DNA of 11,907 nt from Alphaproteobacteria bacterium (lineage in GTDB: Bacteria; Pseudomonadota; Alphaproteobacteria; Sphingomonadales; Emcibacteraceae). Below are positions 1 to 7,117 of this stretch, in pieces (position 1 is the stretch's first letter; each line of letters opens with the position of its first letter). The stretch spans positions 1-11,907 of the forward strand of contig JAUILB010000063.1 in NCBI GenBank assembly GCA_030432815.1, written 5' to 3'. The translations under genes and the position numbers were made by a program. A model generated the notes under the pieces. That model did no database searches. It saw only the letters and a list, made by a program, of their open reading frames with translations, and was not told where the DNA came from.

Positions 1-308
1 TTCGGCACGGCCGTTCTTATGCGCCTATTCTAGCAGGGGATACTGTGGATGATTGGCGTAATTCATTTATGGTTGAATATTATACAGACACTGTTTTTGA
101 GCGTATGGATCATATGGGATATAAAGCTGTGAGAACAGATCGTTATAAGTATATCCGATATGAAGATCTGGAAGGAATGGATGAGCTTTATGATCTGATA
201 ACAGATCCTTTTGAGCTTAATAACATTATTGATCAGGAACAATCAGCGGAAATTGTTACAAAAATGAACATAGAACTGAACAGGCTGATTGCTGTTTCAT
301 CAAGATAA
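1..308 (+). CDS. Sulfatase family protein, C-terminal fragment
   Basis: The reading frame enters from the left edge (first whole codon at 3) and ends at TAA 306-308, giving 101 residues of a C-terminus. It opens with HGRSYAPILAGD and continues with DDWRNSFMVEYY, then YKAVRTDRYKYIRY and ELYDLITDPFELNNI. In type I sulfatases this series (a 'HGRSL.PLL.G' segment, the 'RT.RYKYI.Y' strand, the 'ELYDL..DP.E..N' strand) forms the small C-terminal domain after the alkaline-phosphatase-like core. Family members hydrolyse sulfate esters, often on glycans, and are commonly exported. The catalytic Cys/Ser-x-Pro-x-Arg site and any signal peptide lie outside the window, so substrate and activity cannot be judged. 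A GTG at 45 is in frame but is internal, because homology clearly extends upstream of it. The DUF1761 gene starts 14 nt downstream. Confidence 0.85.
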   Translation, partial: RHGRSYAPILAGDTVDDWRNSFMVEYYTDTVFERMDHMGYKAVRTDRYKYIRYEDLEGMDELYDLITDPFELNNIIDQEQSAEIVTKMNIELNRLIAVSSR

Positions 309-310
309 AT

Positions 311-316
311 GGGAGA
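311..316 (+). promoter_or_regulatory. Shine-Dalgarno supporting the GTG start at 323
   Basis: GGGAGA lies 6 nt before the GTG at 323, a good position for ribosome binding. It favours GTG 323 over the in-frame TTG at 341. The TTG has only AGGA at 334-337, about 3 nt away and too close, although its product would begin MNYLAI, which resembles the usual start of DUF1761 proteins. Confidence 0.5.
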
Positions 317-322
317 AAAAGG

Positions 323-724
323 GTGCTTGAATTAGGAAGCTTGAATTACTTAGCCATTGCGCTTGCTGGGGCTGCGAAATTTATTATTGGTGGTCTTTGG
401 TTTTCACCAATTCTTTTTGGCGATTTATGGCTTAAAGAAACAGGGTTAAAAAAAGAAGAACTGGGAAGTCCACGTGATGCCTTATTAACCGGACTGTTCA
501 TTTGCATCCTTGTGTCTTTTTCTTTTGCAATTATTCTTCAAATGTTGATGCTTGATTTAAGGTCGGCAATGGCAGTTGGGGTTATAATTGCAATAGGCAT
601 TACAGCAGCGCAGATTGGCCTGTCTTTTCCTTTCGAAGGACGCAGCCTTAAATTATTTTTGATTTATGCCACACAATGTGTTGCCGAATTTATAGCGGTC
701 GTACTAATATTAAGTTTGATGTGA
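323..724 (+). CDS. DUF1761-like small integral membrane protein
   Basis: This 133-residue protein of unknown function is almost entirely hydrophobic, with about four membrane segments at roughly residues 7-30, 52-76, 80-101 and 108-131. GLWFSPILFGDLW (residues 24-36) and FEGRSLKLFLIY (104-115) match the pattern I know for the DUF1761 family (first helix ending in a 'WYSP-LFG--W' motif, late 'F-G-s-kL' motif). The assignment rests on remembered motifs, not on a search. A short charged loop (KETGLKKEELGSPRD) joins helices 1 and 2. The start is a GTG with a well placed GGGAGA; an in-frame TTG at 341 would shorten the protein to 127 residues. The gene sits 14 nt after the sulfatase and 19 nt before dnaE, so it may be co-transcribed with either. 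Neither neighbour suggests a role. Confidence 0.75.
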   Translation: MLELGSLNYLAIALAGAAKFIIGGLWFSPILFGDLWLKETGLKKEELGSPRDALLTGLFICILVSFSFAIILQMLMLDLRSAMAVGVIIAIGITAAQIGLSFPFEGRSLKLFLIYATQCVAEFIAVVLILSLM

Positions 725-743
725 TGAACTAGAAAAAATATTT

Positions 744-3700
744 ATGCCTGACCAAGACCAATTCATTCACCTTAGATTACATTCAGCATATTCTTTGGCA
801 GAAGGTGCCGTTCATATTAGTGAACTGGCTAAGCTTTGCATCGGCAACAAAATGCCGGCCGTGGCTATCACCGATACCAATAATATGTTTGGCGCGCTTG
901 ATGTGTCGCTCAGTTTGCCACAAAAAGGAGTGCAGCCAATTATCGGTTGTACGCTTGCTATCCGTCATGAAAACTCGACAGATCAAAATATTCACCAAAA
1001 AGCGCCTGAACCGGGTTGGATTGTATTACTTGCACAGACGCAAACAGGATATGAAAATCTGATGTTTCTTGTGAGTAGGGCCCATCTTGGTTCAGAGCCT
1101 TCTGAAACACCGCAAATATCCCTTGTCGAACTGGAAGGGCATACAGATGATCTGATTTGTCTGACGGGTGGTGTAAATGGACCTATAGGAAAATATTTGC
1201 AACAAGATGAATTTGAAAAAGCAGAGGAATGCGCCAAATATTTAAATAGCATTTTTTCAGGTCGGCTTTATATGGAAATTGCGCGCCATGGGCTTGCTAT
1301 TGAAAAGAAGCTTGAAGGTATTTTTATAGATTATGCCTACAGATATGATATTCCTCTTGTTGCCACTAATCAGGTATTTTTTCCAAGTCGCAAAATGTAT
1401 GAAGCCCATGACGCGCTACTTTGCATCGCTGGTGGGAATTACGTGGAACAAACAGACCGGCGTCAGGAAACACCGGAGCATTATTTCAAATCCACTGATG
1501 AAATGGTGAAATTATATGAAGATCTTCCAGAAGCTATTCAAAATACAGTTGTTATTGCCAGACGTTGTGCTTTTAAAGTCCCGACTGTAGCGCCAATTTT
1601 GCCTAATTTCACTATAGGTGAAAATATGGATGAAGCAGCAAGTTTGCGAAAAGTAGCCCGGGATGGTTTGGAAGTGCGCCTCATAAACCATGTTTATGGC
1701 AATGAGAAAGATGTTAAAAAACAGGAAGAACTGTCAAAACCCTATGTTGATCGTCTTGAATATGAACTGAATATCATCATCAATATGGATTTTCCCGGCT
1801 ATTTCCTTATTGTGGCGGATTTTATTCAATGGTCGAAAGACCATGATATTCCGGTAGGACCTGGTCGCGGGTCCGGTGCGGGCTCTGTGGTGGCGTGGGC
1901 TCTCAATATCACTGATCTTGATCCTTTGAAATTCGGATTGCTTTTTGAACGGTTTTTGAACCCTGAACGTATTTCGATGCCCGACTTTGATATTGATTTT
2001 TGTCAGGATAAAAGGGAACAGGTTATCCGATATGTCCAGAAAAAATATGGGCATGATCAAGTCGCACAAATCATCACATTTGGAAAGCTTCAGGCTCGCG
2101 CCGTAGTGCGTGACGTGGGCCGTGTGCTGCAAATGCCCTATATGCAGGTGGATCGGCTTTCAAAGCTAATCCCGAGTAATCCTGCTAACCCCATGAGTCT
2201 CTCAGAAGCGATAGAGTCAGAAAAAAAATTACGCGATGAGATCAGTAGTGATCCCAACACCGAAAGGCTTATTAAAATTGCCCTTCAGTTGGAAGGTTTG
2301 TTCAGACACGCGTCAACTCACGCGGCTGGTGTAGTGATTGGGGACCGCCCGCTTGATAAATTAGTGCCACTTTACCGTGATCCGCGTTCTGACATGCCGG
2401 TCACACAGTTTAATATGAAATATGTTGAACAGGCAGGACTTGTGAAGTTTGACTTTCTTGGCCTAAAGACACTTACGGTTCTTAAAAAAGCTTTGGAATA
2501 TATCGGGGCACGAAATATCGAAGTAGATATTGAAAATCTGCCCCTTGATGATCAACCGTCATTCAATCTGATGTGTAGCGGGAACACAGTTGGCATATTC
2601 CAGCTTGAAAGTACGGGAATGCAAAGCGTACTTATGAACCTGAAACCGGATATGTTTGAAGACATTATTGCGGTGGTTGCTCTTTATCGTCCTGGTCCCA
2701 TGGATAATATTCCGCGGTATATTGCATGTAAGCATGGTGATGAGGATCCAGATTATCTTCATCCCTTACTGGAAGAAATTCTTACCGAAACATATGGGGT
2801 GATTATTTACCAGGAACAGGTAATGCAGATCGCGCAAATTCTTGCGGATTATACGCTTGGGGATGCGGATTTGCTGCGTCGTGCTATGGGTAAGAAAATA
2901 GCGTCAGAAATGGATAAGCAGCGCGCCCGTTTTCAGGACGGCGCCGATAAAAAAGGAGTAGATCCAAAACAGGCGGCCGGTATATTTGATCAGGTGGCAA
3001 AATTTGCGGGTTACGGCTTTAACAAAAGCCATGCTGCGGCCTATGCGCTTGTCTCCTATCAGACAGCCTATTTAAAAGCAAATTTCACAGTCGAATTTAT
3101 GGCTGCAATTATGACGCTTGACCTGACAAATACGGATAAGCTTCATGTGTTCAAACAGGAACTTAATAATCTGAAAATTCCAGTGCTGCCGCCGGATATC
3201 AACAAGTCGCAAGTGGAATTTACAGCTGAGGTTATTGAAGGCGAGAAAGACGAAGATGGAATAGGTGGTGCATTAAGTGACGGGAAATTGCGTGGTGTAA
3301 GATATGCGCTTGCGGGTCTAAAAAATGTTGGTGCAGCGGCGATGCACAGTCTTGTTGAGGAACGAAACTTAAGAGGCCCCTTTAAAGATATGTCAGATTT
3401 TTGCAGTCGCGTTGATACAAGGCAGATCAATAAACGCGCCCTTGAAAATCTGATAAAGGCAGGGGCGTTTGACGAAATAAATCCAAATCGTGCACAGCTT
3501 ATGACGGGTGTCGAAATGATGCTCCGTGAAATGTCGCTCGCGACGCAGGAGAGAAATTCAAACCAGGTTAGTTTGTTTGGTGACCAGGTTGATCAAAATA
3601 CGATTATTCTTCCGGAAGTTTCAGAGTGGGATTTAATAGAAAAGCTGACGAGTGAAAAGGAGGCGGTAGGTTTTTATTTGTCGGCCCATCCGTTGGATGC

Positions 3701-4271
3701 TTTTTCCAACGTACTTACGAGGCAGAAGGTGGTCCCAAGTACCGAAATTGAAACAAGGGCGGCAGGTAAGGGCGGTTCTATAAAACTTGCGGGTACAATA
3801 CAGGCAATTAGACGTATGAAGTCGAAAAAAGGCAATCCATACGCATTTTTAACGCTGTCTGATTGTTATGGTGTCTATGAGGTAACATTATTTTCTGAAT
3901 TGCTTTCAGCCGTTGATGACGTTTTGGTAAGTGGTAATTCTATCATCATTAAAGCGGAGGTTAAGCATAGTGATGATGGTGCTATTCGGATCACGGCTCA
4001 AGGTATTGAAACCATTGACCAAGTAGCGATGAGAACAGGGACTGGTCTTGATATATATTTAAGAGATGACAGCAATCTTGATGCCATTAAGGAAATACTC
4101 AAAAACAATAAGAATGGCCGTGGGCGGGTAACGTTCAAGTTAAATGTTAAGAATGAAGGTTTTCCTGATTGCGATGTCGATATTGAGCTTCCGGACAGAT
4201 ATAAAATTTCAAATGCAACAAGGAACGCTGTTGCATCACTAAATGGTGTGATTGAAGCGAAAGAAATCTAA
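744..4271 (+). CDS. dnaE: DNA polymerase III subunit alpha
   Basis: This is the catalytic subunit of the replicative polymerase holoenzyme, which performs template-directed DNA synthesis. Its 1175 residues are full length for DnaE1 (E. coli 1160). An N-terminal PHP domain spans about 7-285. The palm carries GPGRGSGAGSVVAWAL (372-387) and PDFDIDF (413-419). D416, D418 and D570 (in VKFDFLG) correspond to E. coli D401, D403 and D555. Finger motifs include YRPGPMD (648-654), YQEQVM (689-694) and GFNKSHAAAYA (758-768). A helix-hairpin-helix region (about 845-910, core AGLKNVG) is followed by QVSLFG (941-946), the expected internal beta-clamp-binding motif, and an OB fold at about 1013-1090. Several PHP metal ligands are replaced (see findings), so proofreading presumably comes from a separate DnaQ. 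The upstream ribosome site is weak (only A-rich sequence before ATG 744). The stop codon abuts the NUDIX gene. Confidence 0.98.
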   Translation: MPDQDQFIHLRLHSAYSLAEGAVHISELAKLCIGNKMPAVAITDTNNMFGALDVSLSLPQKGVQPIIGCTLAIRHENSTDQNIHQKAPEPGWIVLLAQTQTGYENLMFLVSRAHLGSEPSETPQISLVELEGHTDDLICLTGGVNGPIGKYLQQDEFEKAEECAKYLNSIFSGRLYMEIARHGLAIEKKLEGIFIDYAYRYDIPLVATNQVFFPSRKMYEAHDALLCIAGGNYVEQTDRRQETPEHYFKSTDEMVKLYEDLPEAIQNTVVIARRCAFKVPTVAPILPNFTIGENMDEAASLRKVARDGLEVRLINHVYGNEKDVKKQEELSKPYVDRLEYELNIIINMDFPGYFLIVADFIQWSKDHDIPVGPGRGSGAGSVVAWALNITDLDPLKFGLLFERFLNPERISMPDFDIDFCQDKREQVIRYVQKKYGHDQVAQIITFGKLQARAVVRDVGRVLQMPYMQVDRLSKLIPSNPANPMSLSEAIESEKKLRDEISSDPNTERLIKIALQLEGLFRHASTHAAGVVIGDRPLDKLVPLYRDPRSDMPVTQFNMKYVEQAGLVKFDFLGLKTLTVLKKALEYIGARNIEVDIENLPLDDQPSFNLMCSGNTVGIFQLESTGMQSVLMNLKPDMFEDIIAVVALYRPGPMDNIPRYIACKHGDEDPDYLHPLLEEILTETYGVIIYQEQVMQIAQILADYTLGDADLLRRAMGKKIASEMDKQRARFQDGADKKGVDPKQAAGIFDQVAKFAGYGFNKSHAAAYALVSYQTAYLKANFTVEFMAAIMTLDLTNTDKLHVFKQELNNLKIPVLPPDINKSQVEFTAEVIEGEKDEDGIGGALSDGKLRGVRYALAGLKNVGAAAMHSLVEERNLRGPFKDMSDFCSRVDTRQINKRALENLIKAGAFDEINPNRAQLMTGVEMMLREMSLATQERNSNQVSLFGDQVDQNTIILPEVSEWDLIEKLTSEKEAVGFYLSAHPLDAFSNVLTRQKVVPSTEIETRAAGKGGSIKLAGTIQAIRRMKSKKGNPYAFLTLSDCYGVYEVTLFSELLSAVDDVLVSGNSIIIKAEVKHSDDGAIRITAQGIETIDQVAMRTGTGLDIYLRDDSNLDAIKEILKNNKNGRGRVTFKLNVKNEGFPDCDVDIELPDRYKISNATRNAVASLNGVIEAKEI

Positions 4272-5003
4272 ATGTCAGATTTGATAGATTCGGCTTCAGT
4301 TTTAATAATCAGGGATAATAATCACACAGGAAAGATGGAAGTACTTTTGGTGCGTCGCCATGATGATATTGATTTTGCCGGTGGGGCTTATGTTTTTCCT
4401 GGTGGTAAAAAGGATATTGATGATCAAAAGCTCATTGATGATAAAGGGGTGTTCCCGATTGGTTATGGAGAATTGATTGGCACAGCCATCCGTGAGGTTT
4501 TTGAAGAATCAGGTATGATTGTTGGTAGCCATCAGGATTTGGATGATAATGTTTACAACCTTATAAAAGGTAGAATTAGCATTTTTGAATTTATGGAAAG
4601 CGCCGATATCAATTATTTCATAGATGATATTATTCCATTTGCTCGATGGGTAACACCGCAGGCCTATAGGAAGCGTTTTGATACGCGCTTTTTTCTGGCA
4701 AAAGCACCGGATAATCAAGAAGCCATACCGGATCAAAACGAAGTGGTAGAAGCTATTTGGGCCGAACCAATTGTTTTTATAGAGAACAATTATAACAAAA
4801 TGATGTTTCCTACGATAATGAACCTTAAGTTATTATCGCAGGCCCGTTCGGTTGAAGAAGCGATAGCACTTGCCAAGGCAAGAAAAATTGTAACAGTCGA
4901 ACCAAAGATCATAAATGGCAAACGCGTTATAGACCCAAACGCAGGGTACGGTGAAATTGATCAGACAAATATTCACCCGGGTGTCAAAAATCATGTTGAT
5001 TAA
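4272..5003 (+). CDS. NUDIX hydrolase, NUDT19-like
   Basis: The 243-residue protein has a NUDIX fold for hydrolysing a nucleoside diphosphate linked to another moiety. The first strand carries VLLVRRH (24-30). VFPGGKKDIDD (41-51) begins the NUDIX box, and REVFEESGM (74-82) supplies the catalytic helix with the metal-binding REx2EE core. About 20 extra residues lie between the GG and REVFEE parts, so the box is split compared with the compact GX5EX7REUXEEXGU form. That insertion, together with FARWVTPQAYRKRFDTRFFLA-like residues at 123-143, resembles the NUDT19/NUDT7-type acyl-CoA or CoA diphosphatase group. Substrate assignment is inference only. Its ATG directly follows the dnaE TAA (TAAATG) and lacks a clear ribosome site of its own, suggesting translational coupling to dnaE. 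The last 60 residues, ending near HPGVKNHVD, match no motif I recognise. Confidence 0.85.
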   Translation: MSDLIDSASVLIIRDNNHTGKMEVLLVRRHDDIDFAGGAYVFPGGKKDIDDQKLIDDKGVFPIGYGELIGTAIREVFEESGMIVGSHQDLDDNVYNLIKGRISIFEFMESADINYFIDDIIPFARWVTPQAYRKRFDTRFFLAKAPDNQEAIPDQNEVVEAIWAEPIVFIENNYNKMMFPTIMNLKLLSQARSVEEAIALAKARKIVTVEPKIINGKRVIDPNAGYGEIDQTNIHPGVKNHVD

Positions 5004-5031
5004 AAAAAATCAATAAATGGGCAAAAAAACC

Positions 5032-5060
5032 TTGTCATCGGCTGAATTGCGGTGTATTAC
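5032..5060 (+). promoter_or_regulatory. Predicted sigma70-type promoter for rpsB-tsf
   Basis: TTGTCA (5032-5037, 5 of 6 to TTGACA) and TATTAC (5055-5060, 4 of 6 to TATAAT) are separated by exactly 17 nt. Transcription would start near 5066-5068, giving a leader of about 107 nt before the rpsB ATG. It lies just after the NUDIX gene, where a fresh promoter for highly expressed ribosomal genes is expected. A small GCGG/CCGC inverted repeat (5049-5052, 5061-5064) surrounds the -10 region and may be chance. This is predicted from sequence alone. Confidence 0.6.
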
Positions 5061-5066
5061 CCGCTT

Positions 5067-5174
5067 ACTTTCACATGCAGGTGTTTGTTAATCCCCTACA
5101 TATTGGGATCGACACACCGGTGTTCCGAAAGGAACTCAGAACCTGCAGAGGATTAACCGGAAAAGGAATTTATT
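5067..5174 (+). promoter_or_regulatory. Structured rpsB 5' leader RNA, candidate S2 autoregulatory element
   Basis: Pairings read directly from the sequence are as follows. Stem P1 is TGCAGGT (5076-5082) with ACCTGCA (5141-5147), 7 bp. Inside it, hairpin P2 is 5086-5095 with 5105-5114 (ATCCC/GGGAT core, one A-C mismatch, one GU). Hairpin P3 is GTTCC (5122-5126) with GGAAC (5131-5135), closed by a GAAA tetraloop of GNRA type. Together they form a possible three-way junction. In addition, GTTAATCC (5087-5094) is perfectly complementary to GGATTAAC (5150-5157), which sits 5 nt upstream of the AAGGA ribosome site (5163-5167). That pairing would replace P2 and cross P1. Ribosomal protein S2 is known to repress its own operon through the rpsB leader in gammaproteobacteria. 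Applying that role here is inference, and I cannot match this fold to a named family. Confidence 0.5.
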
Positions 5175-6008
5175 ATGGCTATGCCTACATTTACTATGCG
5201 CGAGCTGTTGGAAGCTGGCGTTCACTTCGGACATCAAAAACATCGTTGGAACCCACGTATGGGTGACTATATCTTTGGTGTGCGTAATAAAGTTCATATT
5301 ATTAATCTTTCAATCACAGTGCCACTTTTACACCGTGCACTAGAGCAGATTAAAGATGTAACCGCCGCTGGTGGACGAGTTTTGTTTGTTGGTACAAAGC
5401 GTCAAGCTTCCGGCCCGATCGCTGAAGCCGCAAAGCGTTGTGGTCAATATTATGTAAACCATCGCTGGCTTGGCGGTATGCTTACTAACTGGGAAACAAT
5501 TTCCAATTCAATCAAGCGTCTTAATGAACTTGATGAGAGACTTGCAGGTGATTTGGCGGGACTCACCAAAAAAGAAACACTGCAAATGACACGTGAGCGT
5601 GACAAACTTGAACGTTCTCTTGGTGGTATCAAAGAAATGGGTGGCATTCCAAGCGCAATTTTTGTGATTGATACAAACAAAGAAGAACTTGCAATTGCCG
5701 AAGCGAAAAAGCTGGGCATTCCTGTTGTAGCTATTCTGGATACAAACTGTACTCCGGATGATATTGATTTCCCAGTTCCTGGAAATGATGATGCAACACG
5801 TGCTATTGATCTTTACTGTAATCTTGTGGCGGATGCAGTGCTTGAGGGCATCCAGGTTGAACTGGCAAATGCTGGTGTTGATTTGGGCGCGCGGGAAGCA
5901 CCAATTGAAGAAATTCCTGCTGTAGAAACCGTTGAGGAAGCACCAGTCGAAAAAGCTGTGGCTGAAGAGGTTGCTGAAGAAGAAAACACTGAAGAAAAAT
6001 CTTCATAA
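5175..6008 (+). CDS. rpsB: 30S ribosomal protein S2
   Basis: S2 is a small-subunit ribosomal protein that binds at the back of the 30S head-body junction and is needed for S1 attachment. The 277 residues contain the N-terminal signature MRELLEAGVHFGHQKHRWNP (residues 8-27), the TNW segment (104-106) after HRWLGGML, and the second signature around PSAIFVIDTNKEELAI (159-174) followed by GIPVVAILDTN. The first about 240 residues match the whole E. coli protein (241 aa). The rest is an acidic Glu/Ala/Val-rich tail. The ATG at 5175 has AAGGA (5163-5167) 7 nt upstream; an ATG two codons later is possible but less well spaced. tsf follows after 27 nt, the classic rpsB-tsf pair. Regulation probably acts through the structured leader. 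Confidence 0.98.
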   Translation: MAMPTFTMRELLEAGVHFGHQKHRWNPRMGDYIFGVRNKVHIINLSITVPLLHRALEQIKDVTAAGGRVLFVGTKRQASGPIAEAAKRCGQYYVNHRWLGGMLTNWETISNSIKRLNELDERLAGDLAGLTKKETLQMTRERDKLERSLGGIKEMGGIPSAIFVIDTNKEELAIAEAKKLGIPVVAILDTNCTPDDIDFPVPGNDDATRAIDLYCNLVADAVLEGIQVELANAGVDLGAREAPIEEIPAVETVEEAPVEKAVAEEVAEEENTEEKSS

Positions 6009-6035
6009 AATTGATATTTAAACAAGGATAGAATT

Positions 6036-6959
6036 ATGGCTCAAATTACTGCCGCTCTTGTTAAGGAATTACGCGAAAAATCCGGCGCAGGTATGATGGA
6101 TTGCAAAAAAGCGCTTACTGAAAATGATGGCGATATAGAAGCAGCAATGGACTGGCTTCGCCAAAAAGGTATTGCCAAAGCTGAAAAGAAATCCGGTCGT
6201 GTTGCGGCCGAAGGTCTTGTTGCAGTCGCATCTAACGGCACTGCCGGTGTTGCGGTTGAAGTGAACTCGGAAACTGACTTCGTGTCACGTAATGAACAGT
6301 TCCAGGCACTTGTAAAAGGTGTTGTTGAAGTAGCCCTTGCAAATAATGGTGATTATGAAGCGACAAAAAACGCTACTTTTCCTGGAGAATCCCACAGTGT
6401 GGAAGCAGAAGTTACCGAAGCTATTGGAACTATCGGTGAAAATATGACATTCCGTCGTTCTGCCGGCCTTTCAGTTAAAAACGGCGTTGTAGCAACATAT
6501 ATTCATAATGCAGCAGCTCCTGGTTTAGGGAAACTTGCGGTACTCGTTGCGCTCGAATCAGATGCAGAGGCAGGCATGTTAGAAGCACTTGGCAAACAAC
6601 TGGCAATGCATGTTGCGGCAACGAACCCGCAGTCAATGACAGTTGATGATTTATCTCCGGAAGCTGTAGAACGTGAAAAAGCGATTCTAATTGAGCAGGC
6701 GCGTGAAAGTGGCAAGCCAGATAATATTATTGAAAAAATGATTGTTGGCCGTATGAATAAATTTTATCAGGAAGTTGTTTTTGTAGAGCAGACTTTTGTT
6801 ATTGACGGTGAGACAGCAATCAAAAAAGTTATTGAAAATGCGGCTAAGGAAGCTGGTACTGATATTAAACTTGCGGGCTATGTAAGGCTTGAACTTGGTG
6901 AAGGTATTGAAAAAGAAGAAGATGACTTTGCAGCAGAAGTTGCTGCAATGAGCAGCTAG
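6036..6959 (+). CDS. tsf: Translation elongation factor Ts
   Basis: EF-Ts is the guanine-nucleotide exchange factor that releases GDP from EF-Tu during elongation in the cytoplasm. The 307-residue length is normal. The N-terminal UBA-like EF-Tu-binding domain (about 1-52) carries LREKSGAGMMDCKKAL (12-27) and DIEAAMDWLRQKG (33-45). The core begins with TDFVSRNEQF (80-89), where the TDF motif contacts the EF-Tu G domain. LAMHVAATNPQ in the second core subdomain and a C-terminal segment ending in GLEKEEDDFA-like acidic residues are as expected. AAGGA (6024-6028) precedes ATG 6036 by 7 nt. The gene shares the rpsB transcript by spacing and is followed by a large hairpin and a 158-nt gap before pyrH. 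Confidence 0.98.
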   Translation: MAQITAALVKELREKSGAGMMDCKKALTENDGDIEAAMDWLRQKGIAKAEKKSGRVAAEGLVAVASNGTAGVAVEVNSETDFVSRNEQFQALVKGVVEVALANNGDYEATKNATFPGESHSVEAEVTEAIGTIGENMTFRRSAGLSVKNGVVATYIHNAAAPGLGKLAVLVALESDAEAGMLEALGKQLAMHVAATNPQSMTVDDLSPEAVEREKAILIEQARESGKPDNIIEKMIVGRMNKFYQEVVFVEQTFVIDGETAIKKVIENAAKEAGTDIKLAGYVRLELGEGIEKEEDDFAAEVAAMSS

Positions 6960-6972
6960 TTAAATACAAATT

Positions 6973-7023
6973 TTTGGGCTCATTTACGGATATTTATTCA
7001 GATAATCCGTAATTGGGCCCGAA
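6973..7023 (+). other. Long imperfect hairpin after tsf, no U-tract
   Basis: The arms 6973-6991 and 7005-7023 form 18 pairs in 19 positions: TTACGGAT/ATCCGTAA is a perfect 8-bp top, then one T-T mismatch, then an ATTGGGCCCGAA-like lower stem with two GU pairs. The loop is 13 nt (6992-7004). The next bases are TTATATCC, so an intrinsic terminator is not convincing on this strand. On the opposite strand the hairpin is followed by AAATTTG, also not a terminator. It may protect the 3' end of rpsB-tsf mRNA, mark a processing site or be an intergenic repeat element. All of these roles are inference. Confidence 0.6.
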
Positions 7024-7038
7024 TTATATCCGGGGCTC
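7015..7038 (+). other. Competing second hairpin in the tsf-pyrH gap
   Basis: GGGCCC (7015-7020) can pair with GGGCTC (7033-7038), one GU included, around a 12-nt loop. The same GGGCCC is the 3' arm of the larger hairpin, which uses GGGCTC at 6976-6981. The motif GGGCTCA thus occurs twice (6976-6982 and 7033-7039), and the two folds exclude each other. An A-rich run follows (7039-7054), so this is not a terminator for + strand transcription. The stem is short and may be incidental. Confidence 0.4.
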
Positions 7039-7117
7039 AAAAAATAATAAAAAACATCATGGACATATGACTTAATTGCGAGCAAAGTACGGGGCATCAG
7101 AATAGGAGACTATATTT

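Noticed and set aside
681..710. Promoter-like TTGCCG and TAATAT, 18 nt apart, at the end of the DUF1761 gene before dnaE
   Set aside because: Each box matches only 4 of 6 and AT-rich coding DNA yields such pairs by chance. dnaE may still have its own promoter here.
1734..2132. 132-residue minus-strand open frame inside dnaE
   Set aside because: It is opposite the conserved polymerase catalytic region, with no ribosome site or recognisable domain. It is a shadow of dnaE codons.
5114..5123. Perfect 10-bp palindrome ACACCGGTGT in the rpsB leader
   Set aside because: It could be an operator, but it lies downstream of the predicted transcription start and overlaps the RNA hairpin region. A single 10-bp palindrome is weak evidence.
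5075..5266. 63-codon + strand open frame starting in the rpsB leader
   Set aside because: It has no ribosome site, overlaps the rpsB start in another frame and its first half is the structured leader. A leader peptide is possible but unsupported.
6973..7030. Intrinsic terminator after tsf
   Set aside because: The hairpin is strong but is followed by TTATATCC rather than a run of T. The second hairpin is followed by A-rich sequence.
7060..7088. Promoter-like TGGACA with CAAAGT 17 nt later before pyrH
   Set aside because: The -10 box matches only 3 of 6, so it was not called.
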